DNA from: Eudorina sp. 2006-703-Eu-15
Lineage: Eukaryota > Chlorophyta > Chlorophyceae > Chlamydomonadales > Volvocaceae
Direction of reading: 5' to 3'
Length of the DNA stretch: 64,000 nt
NCBI GenBank assembly: GCA_003117195.1
Contig: BDSI01000128.1
Span: forward strand, 62,001-126,000
This document shows positions 46,079 through 58,137 of the stretch, in pieces; position 1 is the first letter of the stretch, and every line of letters starts with the position of its first letter. The notes beneath the pieces were generated by a model. That model did not search any database, had not been told where the DNA came from, and saw only the letters and a program-made list of their open reading frames with translations. The translations under genes were made by a program, and so were the position numbers.

Positions 46079-49000
46079 TCACGACGGCTGCAACGGCCTA
46101 TCTCCGTCCACGTCGCTGCAGCCCCCCGCGCTCCGCATCGTCTCTGCCAGCAGCCCCGGCGCCACCCCCGCATTGCACAGGTTCGCCAGCAGGCGGGTGT
46201 GCCGCATCGCGTACTGGTCCATGGGTCCGCACACGTCGCCCCAGGCGGCCACCATGGCGCGGAGGCAGTCCCAATCGTCCACCAGCGGCTTGCCCGGCGC
46301 GGGCCGACCCAAGGGTCCGTGCACCATCTCCCGCGCCAGCAGCGTGACCAGCATGCCGTCCGCGCCGTTGGCGCGGGCCACCGACGCGTCCACTGCCAGG
46401 GCCGCGAGCCGCGCGGTGCTGAGGGCGGCGGCCGCCATCACGTGCTGCGCGAGCGCGGGGTGCTGGGTGAGCAGCCCTGACGCCGCCGCCAGGGCCGCCG
46501 AGTCGATCGACTGCCGCCGGGACAGCTCCCGGTCCAAAGCCAGCTGGCGGGGGGAAGAAGTGGAGGGGGGGAGAAGTGGAAACAGCCCAGACATACCCAG
46601 CCCGGGGGAAGGCGCGTTCGAGGGAGGGGGGTACAGGACATCGGTACACACATTCAAAAATGCGCTGAGTGTCAGTGCAAAGGCGCGTTTGGTGGGGTTG
46701 TCGTTTCTAGATTTCATTACTCTTTTCTGTTTGAACCCCCACAACTCTGTTTGGAACCCCCACAACAAATACTACCCGGTTGGCGAATTTTCGCGGTTTC
46801 GCTGTCTTTATTGACACAACTGGGTGCCCACCACCCGGGAGAGCGTCACCCAAACTGTACCCGTCAACCGTCAACCGTCCACCGGGGATCCGCTTCGACC
46901 GGCAAACCGACCCACGGGGGCCGCTGGGCGCACTCCCCTCGGCCCCTACCCAGTGCTCGTCCTTCACTGCCCATACTGGCCCTCACCTCCCACCCGCCCC
47001 GCCACCCGCCCCACCACCCACCCACCTGCGCCTCCTGCCGCTCCTCCGGACTGCCGCCATGCGCCTGCCGGTGCCGCAGAGGCGCCAGGTCCGCCTCGCG
47101 CTGCGGCAGCGAGTGCAGCCGACCGGCCACCACGCCCTCCTGCTCCTGCCCCTGCTCCTGTCCCTGTTGTTGCTGCCCCTGCTCCCGTCCCTGCTGCCCC
47201 TGCCCCTGTCCCTGCTGCTGCTGCTCACCCTGCTCGCCCTCCGCCAGAGCTCTTCGCCGCCGGTCCCCTGGCGCACCGCCAACGATGCCCGCCAGCTCCG
47301 CGCGCAGGGCCCCGGACCCGGACACCACTGCGGCCCCGACTCGCTGCAGGAGCGCTCCCAGCGCTGCCAACACCCCGCCGCTGCGGCTCCTGCTGCTGCT
47401 GCTGCAGCTGCTGCTGCCACCGCCGCCGCCGTCCGATGCCGCAGCCCCTCCCGACGCGGGATCTACCGCGGCGCCAGAGCCCGCTCGGACAGCGGACGTT
47501 GACATCGCCGCGAGTGGTGAAGGATAAGATGAGGAAGAAGATGAAGACAATGATGATGCAGTTGACGTGGGTGAGGAGCTGGGCCTGGGTCCGGGCCCAG
47601 CACGGCAGGTGGCACCCTCGGGTACGACGGCACCCTCCGGCTCGGCCCCCCGGTTCCGCATGCCCTGGTAGTCCCCCGCGACCTCGCGGGTGATGGCCAG
47701 GCTGCCGTACTGCATGACGTGGCTGCCCATGGCGTACGTGTAGTTGTGGGAGGTACGGTTGCGAATGATGTCGTACTGGGTCTGCAAGGGGAGGGGAGGG
47801 GCGCGCGGGCGGGGCGGGCAAGCGAGTGACGGCCAACGGATGAGACGCCACGCGTGCAGGCTGGGGTAGAGAGGCAGGAAGGTAGGGATGCAGTGGGGCA
47901 GTGGGGCCGTGAGGCAGGGAGGCAGTAAGGGCTGTGGTGGCTGTGGCGCTCAAGGTAGCTAGGTGCATCAGAACATTACGGACAGCCGTCAGAGGAGCGC
48001 GGCCCTCCATATAGACGAGCGCGTCAGGCTCCTTGACAGGGCTGAGGAGGGTCTGGCGGTGTAGCTGCGGATGTGCGCAGCGTGCGCCCGCCCGCCCGCC
48101 CGCCCACCCCACCATGAGGGTCTCGTGGGTCAGGTCGCAGTAGTCGGCGTTCTCCATCCAGGCCACCGAGTAGAGGTCCCCCAGGCAGGTGGAGAAGATG
48201 GGGCTGGGGCCGGGCGCCATGCCTGGGGGGCCGGAGGCGGGACGGCAGGGCGGCGCGTCACGGCCGCGGTGCAAAGAAGAAACCCTAGAGCAATCTTCCC
48301 CTCCCCGCAGCCCCCCGGCCCTGCCCTCGGCCTGAGCATGTATCCATTCCGCCCACGCTGCAGTGTGCCAATCATGCCATCTTGCCATGGTTTCTCCCCG
48401 TCCCGCTGCTCCTAGGGTACCCCCACAGCCCCAGGATTGCGCATGCACCTGCCCACCCACCCACAGCCTGCCGACTGCCCACCCGCACCGCCTGCCGAAA
48501 TCTGCGACCTACGCGGCTCGTCATTCGCCCGCAGCATTGCCATGTATCTCGCCAGCAGTTTTATGGGCTGGAGGGGGCGGTATGAGAACTGGCGGTGGTG
48601 CACCTCTTTATTGCACGCACACAGCCAGTTCTCGCCAGCAGTTTTATGGGCTGGGGCTGGGGCAGAGGCAGTTGTGTGGCGGGCGGGTATCTCCGGTCTT
48701 AGCCACGCGCCGTGCATGTCACGCACTCCTCTGTTCTGCCTTTCTACGAGCACACCCGCCCGTTATGGCCCCAACCCCACAAACACACCCTTTGTGGCCC
48801 CTACCCCCAACCACCCCAGCCACGGCCCCAGACTGACCCATACACGATACACCCCTCACCCACCCAGATCCCCACCCGGGCAGTAGGTGCCCCAGGAGCT
48901 CTCGAAGGCGTTGCTGGCGGTGGTGGCGTAGGCGCCGATGCCGCGGGGCAGCAGCCCCTCGAACATGGACCCGCTCTCACAGGCCTGTGGCGTCGGGGAG

Positions 49001-51564
49001 GGGAGAGGGGAGGAGGTACAGGAATTAGGTGTGCGTGTTCATACTTTGCTGATGCCGGAGGGGGAAGGCGGCGCACCCGGGGTTGCATTCGACGATGATG
49101 ATGGTGGTGGTGGTCAAGATGGCTGATAATGGTCAAAATGGTTGGTGGTGGTGGAGATGGTTAATGGCGATCAAGATGGTCGGTGGTGGTCAAGATGGTG
49201 GTGATGGGAAGCAGCAGCAGCCCGGTGTCCCGCATGCACTTACTGGCACGCTTCAGTGAGCGAGAGCCCAAGGGCAGGGCGACCGACCTCCATGAGCCCC
49301 ATCGCCCTCTAGAAGGTCAGGATTTCGAGGCCCCGGCCAGTTCAGAATGTCCCCCCGCCAACCACCAACCGCCAACCGCCGACCCCGCAACACGCCGCAC
49401 CATGCCGCACCTCGATGTACAGCACCGCCTCCTTGTAGCCCCCCTTGTCGTACTTGCGCTGTAGCGCCCCCACCAGCTGGTCAGCGTACAGGAAGCTGCC
49501 TGCGGGGAGAGGGACATGCACATATGTACACATGCACATGCACACCAACATCATTGATAGTATATACACACTACTCGTTTGCATGCGCGGCCAGTACCGC
49601 CCAACGGTGGGGAGCTCCGCCCAGCGACCAACCCCGCGCAATAACTGTAGACCGTACATACAAGTTTGGCACTGTAAGGGTCCATATTCCCAACACACAT
49701 ACACACACACACCGTTTCGGGCTTGTGTACTGGCTTTCCGCACCCACCCACCCGTCGGGCTGCGTGTGTGTCTGAACCGTTTGATATTCAACCCACCCGA
49801 CGGCATGCCGAGCACTCCAGGGGAGCCGTGATCGCTGTAGAACACGAAGATCCGGTCCCGCGGCCCGCTGGCCAGCACTCGGCCGGTGCCGTTGTGGGGC
49901 GGCAGGGCCCGGGCGTTGCCCTCCAGCACCGCCAGGAAGGTGGCGGCGTTGACGTCCACGCCGCGGTAGTCAATCCGCACGCCGCCGTACACATCGGGCC
50001 CGCCTGGCGCGCAGCAGTCCACGAACCGGGCAGATAGGACACGAGGGCAGCGGAACAACAACTGAGGGGGGTGAGGAGGCTTTGTCCTCTTTCAGTAGCG
50101 TAGTATGGTTGGCCGAGTAGGGTTGGCGGGGTAGGGTTGGCTTAGTCGGGTTGGCCGAGTAGGGATGGAGACGAGGAGATCAAGAATGGAGGCAAGGGTT
50201 CCGGGGCAGGGACGACCAGTGCCCCCGTGTTGGCACTCGGTGGGACCCACCATCGCTGACTCCAAAAACGAGCCCGCACACGGCACTCTCCACAGGGAGG
50301 AACCCAGCCGCTGGTCCGCTGCCGGCTCCAGCTACGTGCTACTCGCTGGGCGTGCTCATGTTCGATCCTCGCCGGGTTCGACTGGATTCGTTCCTCAGGA
50401 TTGAGATCCTTTCTATTCAGCCCCTCGTCGCCAGACGTCCCGGTGCGTCAGTCAACCCAGTCAGTCCCACCCACACCACCGCCGTGGCTCGCACCTGGAG
50501 AGTTGAAGACCTGGCCCGGTACTGGGTTGTACGGATCGTACGCGATGTCGTCGTACATCATGACCACGATGTGGGCGGGTCGGAGTCCCCCTCGAGTGAG
50601 CACCTGGTATGCGTGGCAGACGTCCGCCTGGTGTCGGTAGTTGCCCCATCTGGGGCGGAGGGAGGGTGGGAGGGTGGCGGGCACGGAATTGCACGGAATA
50701 GTAGCCAAGCCGCGTCCAACCATAAGGTCGGAGAGGGCAGTGGAGTGGAGATTGAGTGGCAGCTGCTTTCGGGCTGCTAGAGGATGGTTGCACATGGACG
50801 GGGGCTGTCGGCTGCGCAACATTTAATCCAGGCGAATTCAAAATCCCGTTCTTGGGTTGCGTCACAGCTGCGCCCCACAACTGGCCAAAGCGAACTGCCT
50901 GCATCATGGGTTGCGGCATCTGTCGAGAGGCATCCAAAGAGTGGCGCCAGGTCACTCCTTCAATTGTGGTTGCGCAGTTTCGGCACGTGGAATTTGCATT
51001 ATTCAGTATACCCCGTGTGGCTCTCACCCTGCAGAACCTGCCACCAAGAGCGCCCAGTGGTTGCGGATGCTCAAATCGTCGCCGTCAGCAAAATCTCTCT
51101 GCTCGTAATTTGAGTTCGTCGTTGAAGACGAGCCCCCGAGAGTGGTCGAGGGAAACAAAAACTCGCGGCTAGATTGACGTTCCACGGACGCGCCCTGGTC
51201 GCCAAGTCCAGATCCAAAGCCCCGCAGCGAGGTTGCAGATGGCAGGCGAAGAGCACTGCCTGCATGTATGCTGAACCTTGTCACGTGCGGTCAAGGGCAT
51301 ATGCAGGTGCAACACCAGAACACGCGTGTCGAAGCCGACGCACTTGCGACATGTATGATTTGCTGTTACAGATAACTACATAATTATACGCTTAATGCCA
51401 TAGTAAGGAGCTCACCAACGCCAACATTTCTGGTGTCACATAACGCAGGCCAACCGTCAGGTTCGTGAAGAAAGGACCATCGCCAACATACCTTGGCCCA
51501 GCGCGGCAGCAGTAACCACCAGAATGAGGGCGCCAATTCGCAGTCGGTACCACACGCAAGCCAT
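46079..51564 (-). CDS. legumain / asparaginyl endopeptidase (C13) with long insert
   Basis: Nine exons (51564-51492, 51259-51028, 50649-50495, 50003-49797, 49499-49411, 48984-48876, 48222-48113, 47781-47026, 46543-46079) give 731 residues. Residues 1-23 are a signal peptide (basic start, then [14 protein letters not shown]). The caspase-like core starts at [20 protein letters not shown] (about 90) and contains [10 protein letters not shown] and [10 protein letters not shown]. The catalytic His is in [13 protein letters not shown] (about 211) and the catalytic Cys in EACESGSMF (about 254), with the family spacing. The C-terminal 155 residues resemble the autoinhibitory prodomain ([28 protein letters not shown]). 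Exon 8 adds about 200 residues of Ser/Gly-rich and then Gln/Glu/Gly-rich low complexity between core and prodomain, so the protein is about 250 residues longer than plant legumains. Role: vacuolar cysteine protease or ligase cutting after Asn. The TGA overlaps a GTGAGC sequence. Confidence 0.88.
47095..47245. repeat. coding microsatellite inside legumain exon 8
   Basis: Imperfect CTGCTCCTGCCC-type repeats on the + strand encode the Glu/Gln/Gly-rich run (such as [17 protein letters not shown]) on the - strand. It stays in the protein frame and is the low-complexity insert described under the gene. Confidence 0.7.
48548..48654. repeat. 24-bp direct repeats enclosing a small inverted repeat
   Basis: CTCGCCAGCAGTTTTATGGG plus CTGG occurs at 48548-48571 and 48631-48654. 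Between them, GAGAACTGGC (48584-48593) pairs with GCCAGTTCTC (48624-48633). It lies in a legumain intron and looks like a small insertion or a duplicated hairpin. Confidence 0.75.
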
Positions 51565-51866
51565 CCTTGCCGCAAGGGCCCCCAAAAACCCTTCACGGAA
51601 TAGGAAATCGAAATGCAATCAAAGATACACAATCAGCTATGTACAGTATGTGATTATAACGAAAGAGAGATGCAACGCGGACCTGCATGAAGTTTGCCAG
51701 AGTTGCCGTTCGGCTTACTCCTCCGTTGGACTCGTGACCTGCCGTACAGAGCATGTGAGTCCTTTCGTGGTGATCCTCATTCGACTCACTTTAACTCAGA
51801 TCGGCAACAAGACTGCTTGCTGCTGTGCAGCACGGCACTAACCCTTACTAACCCTCACCAGCCCGC

Positions 51867-53213
51867 TCAGATGCTAATGCGCAGCCCCGCGCGCCCTGTG
51901 CCGCCGGCACCCTCAAGACCCATCCAAGGATCTTCTCCTGCACCACCTGTTCCCACAGATGCAAAGCGCCCAAAGCGCCCATGAATCTGATCCCGTCTGC
52001 ACACACCCACGTGCTGCACTGCCTTGTCGTCTTGACTTACTGCGTCTTGACTCACTGCGATTTGCTGGTTGCAGTTTACCGGCGTTGGGTGGCTGAGCAG
52101 GGCATCAGCCCCTGAGCAGTCTAGCAGAGACTTCTCAACACTGCGGCACGCGCAAAGTACCGGAATGGGGTAGCTGTCATAGCGGTCGGAGAGCACAGAC
52201 CCCGCGCGATTGAAACCGGGCACCCGTGAAACCCGGGAGTGTAAACCTCTGCACTCATTGTGCCCTGGACACTGCCAGGTAGGTTGTACCCCCCAACAGA
52301 GGCAATCAGTTGGGTGATCCCCAATTTGATATCGCTTGCACATAGCACCGTACGCCGCGTTATTATACAGTTGACCCCGTGGGTCATCGGTGACAGCGGT
52401 AGCCTCCTCACCACACACTGGAAAACGCCGCGTTGCTGTCGTATACCTGCTGCTAACAGGGTGTTGAGCTGTGGACTACCCGGCCGTGGGGTGGATCGGG
52501 TAGGATGGAAATACCGCCGCTAGCCAGCATTGCGGTTTGGATGCGGCGTGGGTATCATGCCTGCAGGGGCGACGGGTGGCCGCTGAGGGCAATGGGCGAA
52601 ACCTCGACATGGCCGCACCCTGTGCCGATCTGGACTTCCGCCGTGCCGTGTGCACTCAGACGTGCTCAGCGCGGTAGCCGTTCTTCACTGGCGCCGACTT
52701 ATGTTCAATCGACATAGTTAAAAGACATCTGCAAGGCCAGCTGCTGTCATGGAGGCTGCATCTGCAGCAGCGCCTACGGTATCACGAAACCTGAAATGGG
52801 TTCTGAGACCACGCGCGCTGGCGCGCCTAGGCACTCAGGTGTTTCACAACCCCCAAGCCCTGCACTCTTCCATTGCTGAGAAGTGAGATGTCGGAGGGTG
52901 CCGGATCAGCCATCACGACGCGAGTGCCCTCCCCCCGTCGGTTCTGCATTATAGAGGGTTCGTTCCAACGTCGTCGATGCGCACCCGGAAGATCTGGTTG
53001 CCGCGACGACAGCGTTAAAGATCGGCGGTTTGTGAAGACGCTGTATGCATCAACACACAATATGGGACTCACCATCGTGCTAACTGTGAACGTGACATTT
53101 GTTGGGCGCGTCTCGAAGGCCGCAACACCCCCGAACGCTCAGTCCCCAACCCTGGCACTGGCAGCTGCGACTAGCAGCATCACCGTTGCCGGCAGATACA
53201 CGATTGCCTTCAT
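51867..53213 (-). pseudogene. SRCR-domain secreted protein gene, probably degenerate
   Basis: A 184-codon - strand frame (52418-51867) carries SRCR-domain signatures. RGQLYNNAAYGAMC matches the family pattern of a YxNGxWGTVC strand, DCLCWGV stands where VCRQLGF usually lies, and CRSVEKSLLDCSGA matches the CxGxExSLxDC motif, followed by HPTPVNCNQQ. Upstream, a typical signal peptide (AIVYLPATVMLLVAAASA) starts at 53213. The frame after it reads RPTNVTFTVSTM to a good GTGAGT donor, but an in-frame TGA separates the two. Compared with a related fragment at 56904-56978, the SRCR exon also seems to lack about 13 nt. I therefore favour a decayed copy, but an unresolved exon structure is possible. 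SRCR proteins of these algae are secreted or membrane-bound binding proteins. Confidence 0.45.
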
Positions 53214-53749
53214 GCAAGTCAGGATCCTGTAACCTGTGCGGTTGGCGACGACCTGCCCGGTGTGCTGCGCACAACTGTGGCACGCGCAGGCACTGGCCCT
53301 CACTGGCAGAGCCTGGCAGAGAGCATGCTGAGAGACCATATGTGGTATAAGTTTACAGAGTTATAAACATAGGCACCATTCGCTAGAAGTCCGAATCATG
53401 CATGGGGCTGCGCCGCGCACGCGCACAGCACCGTCCATGTCAGCAAATATTGTACTGTAATGCAAGTGCAACATTGCCGGCATTTTGAGGAATTGACAAA
53501 ATAGATTACAGACATTTACCTGCCTTTACCTTCACTATCAAGCTTCCTTGCGGTTGTGCTTTCGGGGTAATACATTCAACAACCTCCGCAAAGGGGGGGG
53601 GCGGCTCACTAGCCATCTAGTGGGCCTTGACCCGTCAATGCGTTTTGGTTACCTCTTTTGTTGACGGAATTGGCAGTATGAGGAGGGGAACGCCACAACG
53701 GAAGAGACGGACAGTGCTTGAGAGCGGCTTGCTACACTGACGCCACCAA
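53214..53749. other. promoter-side gap before the SNF4-like gene
   Basis: This AT-richer 536-bp stretch separates the SRCR-like gene (-) from the SNF4-like gene (+) and probably contains promoters for both. There is a G-run near 53592-53600. No coding sequence is seen. Confidence 0.4.
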
Positions 53750-56700
53750 ATGAGCTACTTTGTACCGACACGATTTGTATGGCGCTTCGGAGGACGACAG
53801 GTAAAGATCTTGGTCGGGGCAGAGCTTCATTTCGGTAACTTGACGAGAATTGGCGAGTCGATTATCGCGCCAACACTGGTTTCCTCGACACGCAGGTCCA
53901 CCTATGCGGCTCTTTTACGCGCTGGGTCGAAACAGTTCCAATGGCTCCAGTGGACGGTACTCCTGGCGTGTTCGCCGTGGTAGTTCACCTGCCTCCTGGG
54001 TGAGGGCATGTCGGAAAGCCCTCACTTGCGGCCCTTCCTTGGCCCTGAAGGAGCTTAACTCAGGGGAACGCAATTTTGCGGATTGGTGCTTTGCAGGTAC
54101 CACCAGTATAAGTTCATCGTAGACGGCAAGTGGCGGCACGACGAGACCGCCCCGTTTATGCCAGACCCCCTAGGAAACGTCAACAACTGGCTATTTGTCC
54201 GGAGAATAGATCCTGCACCAACACCTTTAGCTACGTAAGCAGGGCTGTTCGGCTGCAGTCGGGTTCCGCAATTCGTTTCGTCTTTACGGATATTGGCGGA
54301 CTATGTGCGACCCGGGGAAGTCAGATTGGGATAATGGGCTGTGCTCAGGGAATATCGGTATCGGCATGATGATTTGCTTGCAGTGTATCCCCGTTGTGAC
54401 CCTTCCCAAAGGCCATCGGCCCCTGTGTGCCGCGGACAGTGATCGCGTATCTTAGCCGCATGGCATCCCTTACCCATCCCTAATCTTGTACCAAAACTGC
54501 AACCTCACGCCACGCTCCTTTCCAACCATGTTGGCCGACTTCTCCCGCCCCATTCGGGGCCGTCCTTTTGCCTCTTGCTTCCGCAGCAACGTAACTTTCG
54601 ACCAGCAGCTCGCAGCCCAGCAGGCGGCAGCTCTGCAGGCAGCCCAAGTAGCCGCAGCGCAGGCGGCTCAGCAGCTGCAGCAACTGCAGCACCCTGCCCT
54701 CCCTGGAGCCACCACCGTGGGGGTTCCACCGCAGCCGCAGCAGCAACACCAGCAGCAGCAATCGGTGGCCGTTCCGGCGTTGTCGGCTTCGGTCGCGCAA
54801 CAGGCGACGAACTCGCATCCGGGCGGGCAACACCAAGGAGACGTAGATATGGGCGGCACCGAGGCGGTCGTGCCCCCCATTGTGATCCACAACCCGAAGG
54901 AGCCCGTGAGTCCAGTGCCGCGAGTGCGGGAGGCCCACCGAGCCGGGGATCTGGGTTGGCGTCCGGGCCGGGGATCTGGGTTGCAGGGTAGTGCGGGGTC
55001 GGGCTCTGGATGGGGCGGGCCCGCCAGGCAAACACCAGAGGGGGTAAAGGACTCAACAGGCGGATCCCCCCCCAAGTGGGGAAGTGGGGAACCATCGCGG
55101 CTTTTGCCGAAAGTTGGCCGCCTGACGCGTCCGGTCCGTTCTTTGGCGTGGGTATCAAACGTACGGACGGGGCGACGAGCATTCCCAATATTGCCGCCTC
55201 GTATGCTTCGGGCGGGTTGGGCACACGGGGTTGGGCAGCTGTGGGAGGCGGATCGTTGACGAGCGGGCGACCGCGATTTCCTGCGGGCCACGCGTGTACC
55301 TCCAGCCTACACAACCTGCCCTTTGCGACGAAGTACTGAAAGCCAGGGAGGGGCGGGGACAGCGGTGGGGCCGCAAGCGGGTCTGCGCTTGCATGGCGGG
55401 GAGAGTATCGCTAATCTCGCGGTGGCGGCGTGTGGAGTCCAGACGCTCACATCCGGAGTGCCCCGGTGTGTGTGGGGAGCACGGGTATGCTATGGCTGAC
55501 ACAGCAGTGGTCATGCTTCTCTGCTCAAGTCCGAATGAAACGAAAGCATGGAGTGGGGGCCGGGGCCAGGGCCCCACGCCGGTCCCCCCGGGTTCATTCT
55601 GGGCCTGGGTTTCTTCGTTTTCACCCCTGCTCTGCGCTGCATGCACTCCTGGGGGAGGTAGGCATGGGAACCCCGCGCGAGGCGGCAGGGCGACATCCCC
55701 TGAGCGGGCACCCGCTGCTGCCCTCTGCAGGAGTACACACGCAAGAAGATCTCGGACTTCCTCCACTCGCACACCGCCTACGAGCTCATACCCGAGAGCG
55801 GCAAGGTGGTGGTGCTGGACGTGGACCTGCCCGTCCGGCAGGCCTTCCACGCGCTGCACGAGCAGGGCACCGCGTCCGCGCCGCTGTGGGACGCGGTGGA
55901 TCGCGCCATCCCTGGCGTCATCTCGGCCTCGGACTTCATCTCCATCCTGCGCCGCCTGCGGCACTCGGTGTCCTCGGGCGCCAACCCCATGTCGGAGGTG
56001 GAGATGGACGCGCACACCATCCGGGGGCTGCGCGAGGAGGCGGCCGCGGAGGGCCGGCAGCCCAAGGGCCTGGTGTACGTGTTGGCGGATGAGGACCTGG
56101 CCAAGGTGGTGGCGCGGTTGGCGGCCAACAAGTGCTCCATGGCGCCGGTGCTCAGCGGGGATCCGGGGGGTCCGGAGGTGAGGGAAGGGGGGGTTCGGGA
56201 GGTGCGGACGGGAGCGGGAGCTGGGGGGAGCGTGCCTAGGGGGGCCCTATGAGGGGTCACTGTGCGAAGCTGGGTGTCGCGTAGATCGGTGGGTAGGTAT
56301 GGGATAGTTGGATTGATTGATGGGTAGGTCGGTAGGTGGAAGCTGTCAGGGGATGACAGGGGCGGGCCGCTGGGGGCAACGCTGTCGTTCGTCGTTGAGC
56401 AGTAGTGCGCCACAGTGCGTTTTAAGTGGTTCGCCGTCCTCATGCGTGCTCTGTCCAGCAACCCGGTTGACCATGTGAATCCCCCCGCCCTGTGGCTGAC
56501 CTCCTCTCCGCATCCCGCTGCGCAGCCGCCCCACGTGTTGCACCTGGCCACGCTCAGCGGCGTGCTGGCCTGCCTGATGCGCCACTTCCGCGCCTCACTG
56601 GCCTCCCTGCCGCTGCTCAGTCAGCCGCTGGGCTCCCTGCCGCTTGGCACCTGGAGCCCGGACGCGGCGGTGGCGCACGTTGACTTCCTGCCGGACTCCA

Positions 56701-58137
56701 AGGAGCGCAGGCAGTGGAGGAAACTGCAGGTGGGGGCTGAGTCCGTCCCCCGGTGGCGGCGACGAAGGCCGGACGTGGACTCATACGGGCAGCGGAGTAT
56801 AGGGCCGCAGGGCCGAGGGAACGACGCGGTGGGGAGGGGAGAGCTGGTGAACGGCAAGGGCGGCCGGATTGCGCAACCGCTGCCCCCCAAACGAGGTATT
56901 ATTAAGGATGTTCCAGCGGACCCCGCGGGTCATCGGTGACAGCCAACGGCGACAGCCGAGGCTTCCTCACCATACACTGCTACACGAGGTAGCTAGCACA
57001 GGGAAAGCAGCGGAGGCGAATAACGCGTCTTGGTCAGGGCGTGCAAGGTATGCCGCAAGGCTTGTGCGCGGCGGAGGCCGGCCGGGGTAGGGGGATGTAA
57101 GGGCATTGGTGGACATGTTCCGTGCGGGAGAGAAGAGATCGTGGGCCACACGGGTTGGATCTGCCGGAGCTCATCTGACGGTTCGGGCCCTCTCTGTTGT
57201 TCCCCTGTTCTACTGCTGGCCGCAGCCGTTGCACACGGTGACCGTGTCCACCCCGTTGACCACCGCCCTGGCGTTGCTGCTGGAGGCGGGCGTGTCGGCG
57301 CTGCCCGTTGTGGACGAGAAGCGCTGCCTGGTGGACGTGTATGCGCGCAGTCAGATCACGGACCTGTGCAAGGGGGGAGCCTACAACCGACTGCAGTGGG
57401 AAGATGTCACTGTGAGTGTCGCCGGGCGGGGAGCCGCGGAAGCCCCCGGGGCGCTTGGCCTGGGGGGGCCCAACGGGACCCGCCGCCCTGCACGTCCAAT
57501 CCTACCCGTTGCTCGTCGGGAGGGCGGAGAAGGACAGAGACAGACAGAGTGTGCATGGTTGTTGTTTTTGGTTCGTTGATGTTGGCTATCCCTCTTGACT
57601 GTTGAAGTGGCTCCAGATGTTGGCTATCCCTCTTGACTGTTAAAGTGGCTCCATCCTCTTGCCGGTGGCGCCACCGTTGACTCCTTCCCTCCACCCCCAC
57701 AGGTCGGTCAGGGGCTCTCGCTGGCGCAGAACAGCCCGGTGCCCTGGGTGCAGGCCCAAGCGGGCGCCGCCGGGCCAGCCTCCTCCAACACCGCCTCCGG
57801 GGCAGCACCCGGTGGGCATCCAGCGCCGCCGCCAGGGATGGGTGGCCTCACCGCCGAGTTCGCGGCGGCGGCAGCCGCCGCCTCGGCCGGCGGCGTAGCC
57901 GCCGGCGCGGTGCCCGGCGGCGCCGCGGGCGTTGGCGGCGGGCTCGGCAGCAGCGGGTCTATCACAGCGCAGTCGGGGACTCGGGTGTGGGTGGTGACGA
58001 AGGACGACACGCTGCGGACGGTGGTGGAGCGGCTGGCGATACCGGGGGTGCGCCGACTGGTGGTGGTGCATCCGGAGACGCGTCGCGTGGAGGGGGTGAT
58101 CTCGTTGTCGGACGTGGCGCAGTACCTTTTCTTGTAG
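53750..58137 (+). CDS. SNF4: SNF4-like beta-gamma subunit of SnRK1/AMPK
   Basis: Eight exons (53750-53800, 53896-53999, 54097-54234, 54587-54905, 55731-56177, 56526-56729, 57226-57411, 57703-58137) give 627 residues in phase. Residues 4-95 are a CBM48 carbohydrate-binding module: [20 protein letters not shown], then [18 protein letters not shown] Gln/Ala-rich linker follows, and then four CBS motifs: [57 protein letters not shown] and [16 protein letters not shown], ending [14 protein letters not shown] at the stop. This beta-gamma fusion is the plant-lineage regulator of the SnRK1 kinase, which senses energy or sugar status. Low-complexity inserts within CBS2 (after GGPE) and before CBS4 (Ala/Gly-rich) make it longer than the roughly 490-residue Arabidopsis protein. 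It is divergent from the legumain side, with about 2.2 kb between the two starts. Confidence 0.9.
56904..56978 (-). pseudogene. SRCR-related gene fragment in a SNF4 intron
   Basis: On the - strand this block matches 52361-52422 of the SRCR-like gene almost base for base (shared GGTCATCGGTGACAGC and CTTCCTCACCA/CCTCCTCACCA on the + strand), apart from an extra 13 nt or so. It includes the exon's 5' end just after an AG. It is a fragment inside the intron between SNF4 exons 6 and 7, on the opposite strand. Confidence 0.5.
57579..57654. repeat. 38-bp tandem duplication
   Basis: A unit starting GATGTTGGCTATCCCTCTTG and continuing ACTGTTGAAGTGGCTCCA is present twice with one difference (TTGAAG against TTAAAG), in the last SNF4 intron. 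Confidence 0.9.
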
